From Streptomyces sp. NBC_01233 (GTDB lineage: Bacteria > Actinomycetota > Actinomycetes > Streptomycetales > Streptomycetaceae), in NCBI RefSeq assembly GCF_035989305.1, contig NZ_CP108514.1, positions 6,614,501 through 6,678,500 on the forward strand: DNA of 64,000 nucleotides, in the 5' to 3' direction. The position numbers and the translations under genes were made by a program. Below, piece by piece: positions 56,685-64,000 of the stretch. Positions within the stretch are counted from its first letter, which is position 1, and the number at the start of each line of letters is the position of its first letter. The notes beneath the pieces were generated by a model, which saw only the letters and a program-made list of their open reading frames with translations, was not told the DNA's origin and did no database searches.

Positions 56685-57758
56685 TCAGCGGGTCAGTGCC
56701 AGCGACGTCAGCTGCGCCACACCCCAGCTGAGCGGAACGCACACCGCCACGAGCGCGCCGGCCCGCAGACTCGCCGCCGTACGCAGGACCTTGGCGGGCG
56801 CGCCCAGGTCGAGCAGGGCCTCGCGCGCGGCGCCCCGGCTGCGGCGGGCCTCCACCGCGGATGTGAGAAGGGTCGCGGCCGCGCACAGGGCCACGAGCGC
56901 GGCGGCCGGACCGGTCAGCGGGCCCAGCGGGACGAGCGGCCCGCCCCCGTCGCGCAGGGCCAGGACGGTGAGGGCGCCGACGCCGACCGAGCACAGCACC
57001 CCGAGCGGCGGGCCGATCCGGGGCGCGTCCTCCTGGAGGACCCGCCCGGCCAGCAGTCGCAGCGCGCCCGGGCGCACGGCCTGGACCAGGCTCCCGGCGG
57101 CGTAGGCGAGACCCGGCCCGGCGAGGGCGAGTCCGATCGCGGTCAGCGCCCAGCCGGCGAGCATTCCGGGGCCGCTCCGGCCCGCGTAGGCCTCGGCGGC
57201 GAGCCCGCAGGCGGTCAGCGCGATCCCCCAGGGCAGGCCGGTCTGAGGGGCCGGCGGCCGGTGCGGGCGCAGAGCGAGGGCGGTGGCGGCCGAGGCGGTC
57301 AGCGGAACCAGGGCCAGCAGGGTGAGGGCGGCCGCCACGGGCAGCGGCTGGTCCGCGTGGAGCAGTACGGCCCCGGCTCCGTCGAACGGCAGACCGGCCA
57401 GGTCCCCGCGCAGGTGGAGGAATGCGGCCAGGGCCACGGCGCTGCCCAGGGCGCAGGCGACGGCGGTGGAGATCGCGGCGACCAGGGCGAGCCGTACGGG
57501 TCCCAGCCCGGCCGCGTCCATTCCCTCGCGGGGGCGGTTCGCGGGGTCGGCCCGGGCCACGGCCACGGCGAAGTGGACGGTGACGGCCAGCGGGATCAGG
57601 GCCCACAGCAGGCGAGGGAACGATCCGGCGGGCCGGGCCACGGCCCCGGCGAGTACGGAGAGCAGCAGGAACCCGGTCCCGGCCGAGGCGGCGGCGACGA
57701 GGAGCCGCCGCAGCTGGACGAGCGGCCGGGAACCGCGGGCTAGGCGGAGAGCGAGCAC
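56685..57758 (-). CDS. Putative ABC transporter membrane protein
   Basis: 357 residues, starting at a GTG at 57758 just inside the ATPase gene (19-bp overlap), chosen so that the protein begins before the first membrane segment. About nine hydrophobic segments and few charged loops; Leu/Ala/Gly dominate. It has no recognisable substrate-binding domain. Being translationally coupled to an ABC ATPase, it is the likely permease. The cargo is unknown. It is more degenerate at the sequence level than usual FtsX- or MacB-like permeases. Confidence 0.7.
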   Translation of the reverse strand: MLALRLARGSRPLVQLRRLLVAAASAGTGFLLLSVLAGAVARPAGSFPRLLWALIPLAVTVHFAVAVARADPANRPREGMDAAGLGPVRLALVAAISTAVACALGSAVALAAFLHLRGDLAGLPFDGAGAVLLHADQPLPVAAALTLLALVPLTASAATALALRPHRPPAPQTGLPWGIALTACGLAAEAYAGRSGPGMLAGWALTAIGLALAGPGLAYAAGSLVQAVRPGALRLLAGRVLQEDAPRIGPPLGVLCSVGVGALTVLALRDGGGPLVPLGPLTGPAAALVALCAAATLLTSAVEARRSRGAAREALLDLGAPAKVLRTAASLRAGALVAVCVPLSWGVAQLTSLALTR

Positions 57759-58498
57759 GCGGCCTGGCCCTCCGGGGTGTCGGGGAGGGGGGAGGCGGCG
57801 GCCGCGGTCCCCGCGAGCCGGCCGTCGAGCAGCGCCAGGCGGCGGTCCGCGACGGCCGCGGTGGCCTCGTCGTGGGTGGCCAGCAGCACGGTGATCTCGT
57901 GGGACCGGGCCGCGGTGGTGAGCGTCCGGAGCAGCAGGGCCCGCTCGGCCCGGTGCAGCGGGGCCGTGGGATCGTCGGCGAAGATCACCGCGGGCTCGTT
58001 GACCAGGGCCCTGGCCAGCGCGACCCGCTGGGACTCGGCGCGGGTCAGGGCGCCGGGGCGCTTGCGGGCGAATCCGCCGATGTCGAGGCGGTCCAGCCAT
58101 TCGCAGGCGGCGTTCTTGGCGGTGCGGTGGGGGGCTCCGGCGAGGAGCAGCGGCAGGGCGGCGTTCTCCCAGACCTTCAGCTCGGGCAGCAGCTGCGGCT
58201 CCGGGCCGATCCAGCCGAACCGGTCGCGGCGCAGCCGTTCGCGGGCCAGCGAGCCCATGGTGTGCACGGGGACGCTGTTGAACCAGACCTCGCCCTGCTC
58301 GGGCCGCAGCTGCCCGGACAGGCAGCGGAGCAAGGTGGTCTTGCCGCTGCCGCGGGGACCGGTCAGGGCCAGGATCTCGCCCTGGCGGACTCCCACGGAG
58401 ACCCCGACGAGAGCGGGGGATCCGTCGTGGGAGTACTGCAGGGACCGAGCCCATAGGACGTCATTGTCAGGCGGGGCATTGTCCGGTGGAGCCACCAT
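57740..58498 (-). CDS. ABC transporter ATP-binding protein with degenerate signature
   Basis: 252 residues from the ATG at 58498, with GGAGG 8 bp upstream. Walker A GPRGSGKTTLLRCLSG is intact. The signature reads ALTRAESQRVALARAL instead of LSGGQ, and Walker B is AVIFADDPTAPLHRA with Asp in place of the catalytic Glu. H-loop VLLATHDEATA is present. The family resembles LolD/MacB-type ATPases. The changed signature and Walker B suggest slow or no hydrolysis, or a specialised non-transport role. Co-operonic with the membrane protein downstream. Confidence 0.85.
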   Translation of the reverse strand: MVAPPDNAPPDNDVLWARSLQYSHDGSPALVGVSVGVRQGEILALTGPRGSGKTTLLRCLSGQLRPEQGEVWFNSVPVHTMGSLARERLRRDRFGWIGPEPQLLPELKVWENAALPLLLAGAPHRTAKNAACEWLDRLDIGGFARKRPGALTRAESQRVALARALVNEPAVIFADDPTAPLHRAERALLLRTLTTAARSHEITVLLATHDEATAAVADRRLALLDGRLAGTAAAASPLPDTPEGQAACSLSA

Positions 58499-58593
58499 GG
58501 CGTACACCTCCGTCCGGGGGAACGAAGCGGAGCCGGTTCGGTCACTGGCGCCGCAATGAGATGTAAAGAGATGAACGTCTTGGATGGTGACAG

Positions 58594-58646
58594 CACACGG
58601 CCCGGACCCCCGCGTTCTCACTCGAACGGAGGATCCGGGCCGTGTG
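58594..58646 (-). terminator. Terminator of the aminotransferase gene
   Basis: CACACGGCCCGGA (58594-58606) and TCCGGGCCGTGTG (58634-58646): a 13-bp perfect stem with a 27-nt loop in the 201-bp gap between the end of the aminotransferase gene (58700) and the ABC start (58498). It is the probable terminator for the minus-strand aminotransferase transcript. Confidence 0.75.
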
Positions 58647-58699
58647 ATCGGACCATTGGCCTCGGCCGATTTACATCCCGGCCGGTCCGGTGGGCCTGC

Positions 58700-60061
58700 T
58701 TACAGCTTCGTCCAGGCCTCGGTGAGCACCGAGCGCAGGATGCCCTCGATCTCGTCGAAGGTGCCCTGGTCCGCGATCAGCGGCGGCGCCAGCTGGATGA
58801 CCGGGTCACCGCGGTCGTCGGCCCGGCAGTACAGGCCGTTCTCGAAGAGCGCCTTGGAGAGGAAGCCGTAGAGCACGCGCTCCGTCTCCTCGTCCGTGAA
58901 GGACTCCTTGGTGTCCTTGTCCTTGACGAGCTCGATGCCGTAGAAGTAGCCGTTGCCGCGGACGTCGCCGACGATCGGCAGGTCGTGCAGCTTCTTCAGC
59001 GTCGAGAAGAAGGCGTCCTCGTTGTCCAGCACGTGCTGGTTGAGGCCTTCCTTGTCGAAGATGTCGAGGTTGGCCAGTGCGACCGCCGAGGAGACCGGGT
59101 GGCCGCCGAAGGTGTAGCCGTGCAGGAAGGTGTTGTCGCCCTTGTAGAAGGGCTCCGCGAGGCGGTCGGAGATGATGCAGGCGCCGATCGGGGAGTAGCC
59201 CGAGGTCATGCCCTTGGCGCAAGTGATCATGTCCGGCACGTAGTCGAACTTGTCACAGGCGAACATCGTGCCCAGACGGCCGAACGCGCAGATCGTCTCG
59301 TCGGAGACGAGCAGGACGTCGTACTCGTCGCAGATCTCGCGGACCCGCTGGAAGTACCCGGGCGGCGGCGGGAAGCAGCCACCGGCGTTCTGCACCGGCT
59401 CCAGGAAGACGGCGGCGACGGTGTCGGCGCCCTCGAAGAGGATCTCCTGCTCGATCTGGTCGGCGCACCAGCGGCCGTAGGCCTCGGGGTCGTCGCCGAA
59501 GATCGGGGCGCGGTAGATGTTGGTGTTGGGCACCTTGTGCGCGCCGGGGACCAGCGGCTCGAAGGGGGCCTTCAGGGCCGGCAGGCCCGTGATGGACAGG
59601 GCGCCCTGCGGGGTGCCGTGGTAGGCGACCGCACGCGAGATGACCTTGTACTTGGTGTGCTTGCCCTGCAGCTTGAAGTACTGCTTGGCGAGCTTCCAGG
59701 CGGTCTCGACGGCCTCACCGCCACCGGTGGTGAAGAAGACCTTGTTCAGGTCGCCCGGGGCGTAGTGGGCGAGGCGCTCGGCGAGCTCGACGGCCTTGGG
59801 GTGCGCGTACGACCAGATGGGGAAGAACGCGAGTTCCTGCGCCTGCTTGTAGGCGACCTCGGCCAGTTCCTTGCGGCCGTGACCGGCGTTGACCACGAAC
59901 AGGCCGGCGAGACCGTCGAGGTAGCGCTTGCCCTTGTCGTCCCAGATGTAGGTGCCCTCGCCCCGGACGATGGTGGGGACGGGGGAGTGCTCGTAGGACG
60001 ACATGCGGGTGAAGTGCATCCACAGGTGGTCGTACGCGGTCTTGGAGAGGTCCTGGCTCAC
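58700..60061 (-). CDS. Class III (omega-type) aminotransferase, probable diamine/polyamine transaminase
   Basis: 453 residues from the GTG at 60061, 2 bp after the Lrp gene stop. PLP-dependent: the Schiff-base Lys283 lies in MITCAKGMTSGYSPIGA; VLLVSDETICAFGRLG holds the conserved Asp. It matches omega-amino-acid:pyruvate or putrescine-pyruvate transaminases. In S. coelicolor the homologous locus is linked to polyamine use, with an aldehyde dehydrogenase and a PotD-like protein next to it as here. It would convert putrescine or cadaverine to the amino-aldehyde. Lrp upstream probably controls it. Confidence 0.85.
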   Translation of the reverse strand: MSQDLSKTAYDHLWMHFTRMSSYEHSPVPTIVRGEGTYIWDDKGKRYLDGLAGLFVVNAGHGRKELAEVAYKQAQELAFFPIWSYAHPKAVELAERLAHYAPGDLNKVFFTTGGGEAVETAWKLAKQYFKLQGKHTKYKVISRAVAYHGTPQGALSITGLPALKAPFEPLVPGAHKVPNTNIYRAPIFGDDPEAYGRWCADQIEQEILFEGADTVAAVFLEPVQNAGGCFPPPPGYFQRVREICDEYDVLLVSDETICAFGRLGTMFACDKFDYVPDMITCAKGMTSGYSPIGACIISDRLAEPFYKGDNTFLHGYTFGGHPVSSAVALANLDIFDKEGLNQHVLDNEDAFFSTLKKLHDLPIVGDVRGNGYFYGIELVKDKDTKESFTDEETERVLYGFLSKALFENGLYCRADDRGDPVIQLAPPLIADQGTFDEIEGILRSVLTEAWTKL

Positions 60062-60063
60062 GG

Positions 60064-60567
60064 TTATCGGGTTCCCCACATGTAGGTCTGCTTCTTCAGC
60101 TTCAGGTATACGAAGCTTTCGGTTGATCGCACGCCGGGGAGCGTGCGGATCTTCTTGTTGATCGTTTCGAGCAGGTGGTCGTCGTCCTCGCAGACGATCT
60201 CCACCATCAGGTCGAACGACCCTGCGGTCATCACCACGTACTCGCACTCGGCCATGGCGGTCAGTGCATCGGCCACCGGGTCGAGGTCGCCCTCGACGTT
60301 GATGCCGACCATGGCCTGGCGTCGCAGGCCCACGGTGAGCGGGTCGGTGACGGCGACGATCTGCATGACGCCCTGGTCGAGCAGCTTCTGCACGCGCTGG
60401 CGCACCGCCGCTTCGGAGAGGCCGACGGCCTTGCCGATCGATGCGTAGGGACGACGGCCGTCCTCCTGCAGTTGCTCGATGATCGCCAGCGACACAGCAT
60501 CGACCGAAGGGGACGGTTGTCTGTTCCTGGAATCTGCGCTTCGACTGACCACGACCTCACTGTGCAC
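60064..60567 (-). CDS. Lrp/AsnC-family transcriptional regulator
   Basis: 167 residues if the GTG at 60567 is used; a GTG at 60552 (162 residues) is also possible and neither has a good ribosome site. HTH: RPYASIGKAVGLSEAAVRQRVQKLLDQGVMQIVAV. The C-terminal RAM domain with EYVVMTAGSFDLMVEIVCEDDDHLLETINKKIR binds a small effector such as an amino acid or amine. It precedes the aminotransferase by 2 bp (same operon) and is divergent from the aldehyde dehydrogenase, so it could control both. Confidence 0.88.
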   Translation of the reverse strand: MHSEVVVSRSADSRNRQPSPSVDAVSLAIIEQLQEDGRRPYASIGKAVGLSEAAVRQRVQKLLDQGVMQIVAVTDPLTVGLRRQAMVGINVEGDLDPVADALTAMAECEYVVMTAGSFDLMVEIVCEDDDHLLETINKKIRTLPGVRSTESFVYLKLKKQTYMWGTR

Positions 60568-60735
60568 GAGGGTCGTCTGTTCCGCAAGACGGAATCGATG
60601 AAATCCGTTGTTTGAGGGCGCAGATCTCACCGATTTCGTAGTTGGTGGCCTCCAGGTCTGTCGAAAGCCTCTGCCGAGGGGCTAGGCTTGGTAATCGTCT
60701 CAACCATTGGACATGTGATCAGGAGTGTGGCTGTA

Positions 60736-62175
60736 GTGACCACCGAACTGCGTCGTCTGCGCAACTACATCGGCGGGGAGTTCAAGGACGCCGCCGACGG
60801 GCGGACCACCGAGGTGGTCAACCCGGCCACCGGCGAGGTGTACGCCACGGCTCCGCTCTCGGGCCAGGCCGACGTCGACGCCGCCATGGCCGCCGCCGCG
60901 GCGGCCTTCCCGGGCTGGCGCGACACCACCCCCGCCGCGCGGCAGAAGGCGCTGCTGAAGATCGCGGACGCCTTCGAGGCGCGCGCGGACGAGCTCGTCG
61001 CCGCGGAGTCGGAGAACACCGGCAAGCCGCTGGGCCTCACGGCCAGCGAGGAGCTGCCGCCGATGGTGGACCAGATCCGCTTCTTCGCGGGCGCCGCCCG
61101 CCTGCTGGAGGGCCGCTCGGCCGGCGAGTACATGGAGGGGATGACCTCGATCATCCGCCGTGAGCCGGTCGGCGTCTGCGCCCAGGTCGCGCCGTGGAAC
61201 TACCCGATGATGATGGCCGTGTGGAAGTTCGCCCCGGCCATCGCGGCGGGCAACACCGTCGTGCTCAAGCCCTCGGACACCACCCCGGCCTCCACCGTCC
61301 TGATGGCGGAGATCATCGACTCGGTCCTGCCCAAGGGCGTCTTCAACGTCGTCTGCGGCGACCGCGAGACCGGCAAGGCCATGGTCGAGCACTCCACCCC
61401 GGCGATGGCTTCCATCACCGGTTCGGTGCGCGCGGGCATGCAGGTCGCCGAGAGCGCCTCCAAGGACGTCAAGCGCGTCCACCTGGAGCTCGGCGGCAAG
61501 GCCCCGGTCGTGGTCTTCGAGGACGCCGACATCCCCAAGGCCGTCGAGGACATCGCGGTCGCCGGTTACTTCAACGCCGGCCAGGACTGCACCGCCGCCA
61601 CCCGCGTGCTCGTGCACGAGTCCATCCACGACGAGTTCGTGGCCGCGCTCGCCAAGGCCGCGACCGACACGAAGACCGGTCAGCCGGACGACGAGGACGT
61701 GCTGTACGGCCCGCTGAACAACCCGAACCAGCTCAAGCAGGTCGCGGGCTTCATCGAGCGCCTCCCCGCCCACGCCAAGGTCGAGGCGGGTGGCCACCAG
61801 GTCGGCGACAAGGGCTTCTTCTACGCCCCGACCGTGGTCTCCGGACTCAAGCAGGACGACGAGATCATCCAGAACGAGGTCTTCGGCCCCGTCATCACCG
61901 TCCAGTCCTTCACGGACGAGGCCCAGGCCCTGGAGTACGCGAACGGCGTCGAGTTCGCCCTCGCCTCCTCCGTGTGGACCAAGGACCACGGCCGCGCGAT
62001 GCGGATGTCCAAGAACCTCGACTTCGGCTGCGTGTGGATCAACACCCACATCCCGCTGGTCGCCGAGATGCCGCACGGCGGCTTCAAGAAGTCCGGCTAC
62101 GGCAAGGACCTCTCCGCCTACGGCTTCGAGGACTACACGCGCATCAAGCACGTGATGACCTCGCTCGGCGGCTGA
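60736..62175 (+). CDS. Gamma-aminobutyraldehyde (betaine-aldehyde-type) dehydrogenase
   Basis: 479 residues from the GTG at 60736, with AGGAG 10 bp upstream; a GTG at 60727 abuts it. NAD(P)-dependent aldehyde dehydrogenase: PWNYPMMMAVWKFAPAIAAGN, catalytic Glu251 in HLELGGKAP and Cys285 in GQDCTAATR, and NEVFGPVITVQSFTDEAQAL. With the aminotransferase divergently encoded next door it would oxidise the amino-aldehyde formed from a diamine (e.g. 4-aminobutanal to GABA). Assignment to polyamine catabolism is by context; the exact aldehyde is inferred. Confidence 0.88.
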   Translation: MTTELRRLRNYIGGEFKDAADGRTTEVVNPATGEVYATAPLSGQADVDAAMAAAAAAFPGWRDTTPAARQKALLKIADAFEARADELVAAESENTGKPLGLTASEELPPMVDQIRFFAGAARLLEGRSAGEYMEGMTSIIRREPVGVCAQVAPWNYPMMMAVWKFAPAIAAGNTVVLKPSDTTPASTVLMAEIIDSVLPKGVFNVVCGDRETGKAMVEHSTPAMASITGSVRAGMQVAESASKDVKRVHLELGGKAPVVVFEDADIPKAVEDIAVAGYFNAGQDCTAATRVLVHESIHDEFVAALAKAATDTKTGQPDDEDVLYGPLNNPNQLKQVAGFIERLPAHAKVEAGGHQVGDKGFFYAPTVVSGLKQDDEIIQNEVFGPVITVQSFTDEAQALEYANGVEFALASSVWTKDHGRAMRMSKNLDFGCVWINTHIPLVAEMPHGGFKKSGYGKDLSAYGFEDYTRIKHVMTSLGG

Positions 62176-62212
62176 CCGGTCGCATCGATCACAGCACAGC
62201 ACAGCGTTGACG

Positions 62213-62247
62213 GGGCGGGCAGTAGACAACATGTCTATTGCCCGCCC
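62213..62247 (+). terminator. Terminator-like hairpin after the aldehyde dehydrogenase
   Basis: GGGCGGGCAGTAGACA (62213-62228), loop ACA, TGTCTATTGCCCGCCC (62232-62247): a 16-bp stem with one G-U pair, followed by TTCC. It lies 37 bp after the dehydrogenase stop and 25 bp before the PotD-like start, so it may terminate or attenuate. Its presence supports the downstream start at 62273. Confidence 0.7.
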
Positions 62248-62272
62248 TTCCGCGTTCCCCGAGGCTGAGCCC

Positions 62273-63451
62273 ATGCCTGAACTCGCCTTCTCCCGCCGTG
62301 CGGCGCTGTGCGGCCTCGGTGCCGCGGGCCTGTCGGCCGCCCTCGCCGGCTGCGGCGTGCCCGCCGCCCACGTTCCCGAGGAACGGCGTACGGGCCCGGA
62401 CCGGTCCGAGCGGGACCGGAGCGTCGCCTTCTCCAACTGGCCGCTCTACATCGACACCGACGAGGAGGACGAGGAGCGCCGGCCGACGCTGGAGGCCTTC
62501 TCGGAGCGGACCGGCATCGAGGTCCGGTACACCGAGGAGATCAACGACAACGACGAGTTCTTCGGCAAGGTCAGCCCGGCCCTGATGAACCGCCAGGAGA
62601 CCGGTCACGACCTGGTCGTGGTCAGCGACTGGATGGCCGCCCGCTTCGTCCACCTGGGCTGGGCCCAGAAGCTGGACCGCTCGGTGCAGCCCAACGTGGC
62701 CAGGCACCTCGACCCGCAACTGCGTTCCCCCGCCTTCGACGAGGGCCGGCTTCGCACGGTCCCCTGGCAGTCGGGGATCACCGGCATCGCCTACAACCGC
62801 AAGGCCCTGGGCCGGGAGATCAAGTCGGTCAGGGACCTGTGGCACCCGGACCTGGCGGGCCGGGTCACCCTCTTCTCCGGCCTCGACGAGTCCTTCTCCC
62901 TGCTGATGCAGGGCAACGGCGTGGACGTCACCCGCTGGACCGAGTCCGACTTCCACCGGATGTGCGACCAGGTCGAGAGCATGGTGAAGAAGAAGCACAT
63001 CCGCCGCTTCACCGGCAACGACTACACCTCCGATCTGAGCAAGGGCGATGTCCTCGCCTGCCAGGCCTACTCCGGTGACGCCATCCAACTGCAGGCCGAC
63101 AACCCGGACATCGAGTTCGTGGTCCCCGAGGAGGGGGCCGAACTCTGGGCGGAGAGCCTGCTCGTCCCCAACCTGGCCCGCCACAAGGCCAATGCCGAGG
63201 CCCTCATCGACTACTACTACGACCCGGCGGTGGCCGCGTCGCTGGCGGCCTCCGTCAACTACGTCTGCCCGGTCCCGGCCGCCCGGGAGGTCCTGGCCGG
63301 CTCCGACGACAAGGAGACCGCCGAACTGGCCGAGAACCCGCTGATCTTCCCGGACGACGAGATGCGCAAGCGGCTCGTGGTGGCCCGGGACATCTCCTCG
63401 GCCGAGCGCCGCTCCCTCGCCAAGCGCTGGAACGCGATCGTCGGACTTTGA
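62273..63451 (+). CDS. PotD-like polyamine ABC transporter substrate-binding lipoprotein
   Basis: 392 residues from the ATG at 62273 (MPELAFSRRAALCG); upstream ATG 62231 lies inside the hairpin loop. The signal has SRRAAL (Tat-like) and lipobox LAGC (LSAALAGCGVP). The mature part is the spermidine/putrescine-binding type: VAFSNWPLYIDTDEEDEERRPTLEAF, TGHDLVVVSDWMAARFV, GITGIAYNRKALG, ACQAYSGDAIQLQADNP. It would capture polyamines outside the membrane; no permease or ATPase is in the window, though they may lie beyond it. It is in the same direction as the dehydrogenase but separated by the hairpin. Confidence 0.85.
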   Translation: MPELAFSRRAALCGLGAAGLSAALAGCGVPAAHVPEERRTGPDRSERDRSVAFSNWPLYIDTDEEDEERRPTLEAFSERTGIEVRYTEEINDNDEFFGKVSPALMNRQETGHDLVVVSDWMAARFVHLGWAQKLDRSVQPNVARHLDPQLRSPAFDEGRLRTVPWQSGITGIAYNRKALGREIKSVRDLWHPDLAGRVTLFSGLDESFSLLMQGNGVDVTRWTESDFHRMCDQVESMVKKKHIRRFTGNDYTSDLSKGDVLACQAYSGDAIQLQADNPDIEFVVPEEGAELWAESLLVPNLARHKANAEALIDYYYDPAVAASLAASVNYVCPVPAAREVLAGSDDKETAELAENPLIFPDDEMRKRLVVARDISSAERRSLAKRWNAIVGL

Positions 63452-63471
63452 TCACGGTCCGGCCACGGAAT

Positions 63472-63505
63472 TGAACACGTTCATCAATGCGGCTGAACGT
63501 GTTCA
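63472..63505. promoter_or_regulatory. Paired 12-bp operator-like sites
   Basis: TGAACACGTTCA (63472-63483) and TGAACGTGTTCA (63494-63505): reverse complements of each other, each near-palindromic, 22 bp centre-to-centre (two helical turns). They lie 24-57 bp upstream of the ATG at 63529. The layout fits cooperative binding of a TetR-family dimer pair over the promoter. Confidence 0.65.
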
Positions 63506-63528
63506 GAAATGTCCGTAGGCTTACTCCC

Positions 63529-63993
63529 ATGAGCGAGAGAAGCGCCCTTCAGCGGCGGATCCGTGCCTGGTTGACCCTGTTCCTCATCTGCCTGGTACTC
63601 AGCGGCCTCACCGCCTTCCCCCTGGTCACCGAACTCCACTGGGCCAACTCCCTCGTGGACAACGACTGGTTGCGGCGGGTGGGCGACGGGCTGGACCAGG
63701 CCGATGCCGCCTACCCCTTCCTCCTCTACGGAACCGACTGGCTCGCCTTCGCCCACCTCGTCATCGCCGTCTTCTTCTACGGCGTCCACCGCGACCCGGT
63801 CCGCAACATCTGGATCGTCGAAGCCGGCATGATCGCCTGCGCCGGAGTGATACCCCTGGCCCTGATCTGCGGCCCGATCCGGGGCATCCCCCTCTGGTGG
63901 AGCGTCATCGACATGGCGTTCGGCGTCTTCGGGGTCATCCCCCTGCTGGTGCTCCGCCGCATGATCAAGCGCCTTGAGGCGATGCCCGCTTAG
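63529..63993 (+). CDS. Small predicted membrane protein of unknown function
   Basis: 154 residues from the ATG at 63529 (MSERSALQRRIRAW). Four hydrophobic segments: LTLFLICLVLSGLTAFPLV, DWLAFAHLVIAVFFYGV, IVEAGMIACAGVIPLALICG, and a last segment near WWSVIDMAFGVFGVIPLLVL. Conserved Trp/Asp/His residues near DWLAFAHL. I do not recognise the family. The promoter region carries two TetR-like operator half-sites, so it is probably regulated by an adjacent gene beyond the window. It ends just before the window edge. Confidence 0.75.
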   Translation: MSERSALQRRIRAWLTLFLICLVLSGLTAFPLVTELHWANSLVDNDWLRRVGDGLDQADAAYPFLLYGTDWLAFAHLVIAVFFYGVHRDPVRNIWIVEAGMIACAGVIPLALICGPIRGIPLWWSVIDMAFGVFGVIPLLVLRRMIKRLEAMPA

Positions 63994-64000
63994 CGAAGGC

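Noticed and set aside
63472..63483. LexA (SOS) box
   Set aside because: GAAC and GTTC are separated by 2 bases, not 4; paired TetR-type sites explain it better.

Overview
The window is high-GC actinobacterial DNA and almost certainly comes from a Streptomyces chromosome core. The evidence is strong G/C third-position bias, many GTG/TTG starts, WhiG and NsdA (Streptomyces differentiation genes), four tandem type I signal peptidases, a GlnR-type amtB-glnK-glnD operon, and a gene order matching, from memory, the smc-ftsY-ffh-rpsP-whiG-rpsB region of S. coelicolor. I saw no tRNA, rRNA or CRISPR array.

Region 1 (1-12.2 kb): a flavodoxin-family fragment; a secreted CAP-domain protein; acylphosphatase; a small coiled-coil protein; SMC with an unusual low-complexity insert in its hinge; a GlcP-type sugar permease; a luciferase-like oxidoreductase; an NCS1 permease; and the SRP receptor FtsY. 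An IS30-family element (about 12.24-13.70 kb) sits in what looks like the loop of the bidirectional terminator between ftsY and a convergent prim-pol-like gene.

Region 2 (13.7-27.8 kb): the developmental repressor nsdA; amtB-glnK-glnD behind a GlnR-like box; ffh; an FtsH protease; a methyltransferase; an archaeal/eukaryal-type prolyl-tRNA synthetase; and a SprT-like putative metalloprotein. SRP (Ffh), its receptor (FtsY) and FtsH lie close together and serve membrane-protein insertion and quality control.

Region 3 (28.1-46.7 kb): the translation operon rpsP-khpA-rimM-trmD-rplS runs into four signal peptidase genes, a NUDIX gene, DUF2469, yraN, comM and dprA. The yraN gene carries the only in-frame TTA leucine codon I found in the window, which implies bldA control. 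Then come whiG, a TetR regulator, an M23 peptidase, and rpsB-tsf-pyrH-frr-cdsA-rlmN.

Region 4 (46.7-64 kb, more accessory): a TPP riboswitch with a visible ribosome-site-sequestering hairpin controls thiBPQ (thiamine ABC importer). A three-gene P450-reductase-ferredoxin operon abuts it end to end. Two membrane proteins, a LOG-family protein and a degenerate two-gene ABC system follow. Last is a probable polyamine-catabolism block (class III aminotransferase, Lrp regulator, aldehyde dehydrogenase, PotD-like lipoprotein), then a small membrane protein behind paired 12-bp operator-like sites.

I found no unequivocal new multi-gene system. The most unusual signals are the minisatellite plus dispersed hairpin repeat inside the SMC hinge, the IS30 insertion splitting a terminator hairpin, the TTA codon in yraN, and several well-defined palindromes that could be operators or attenuators.
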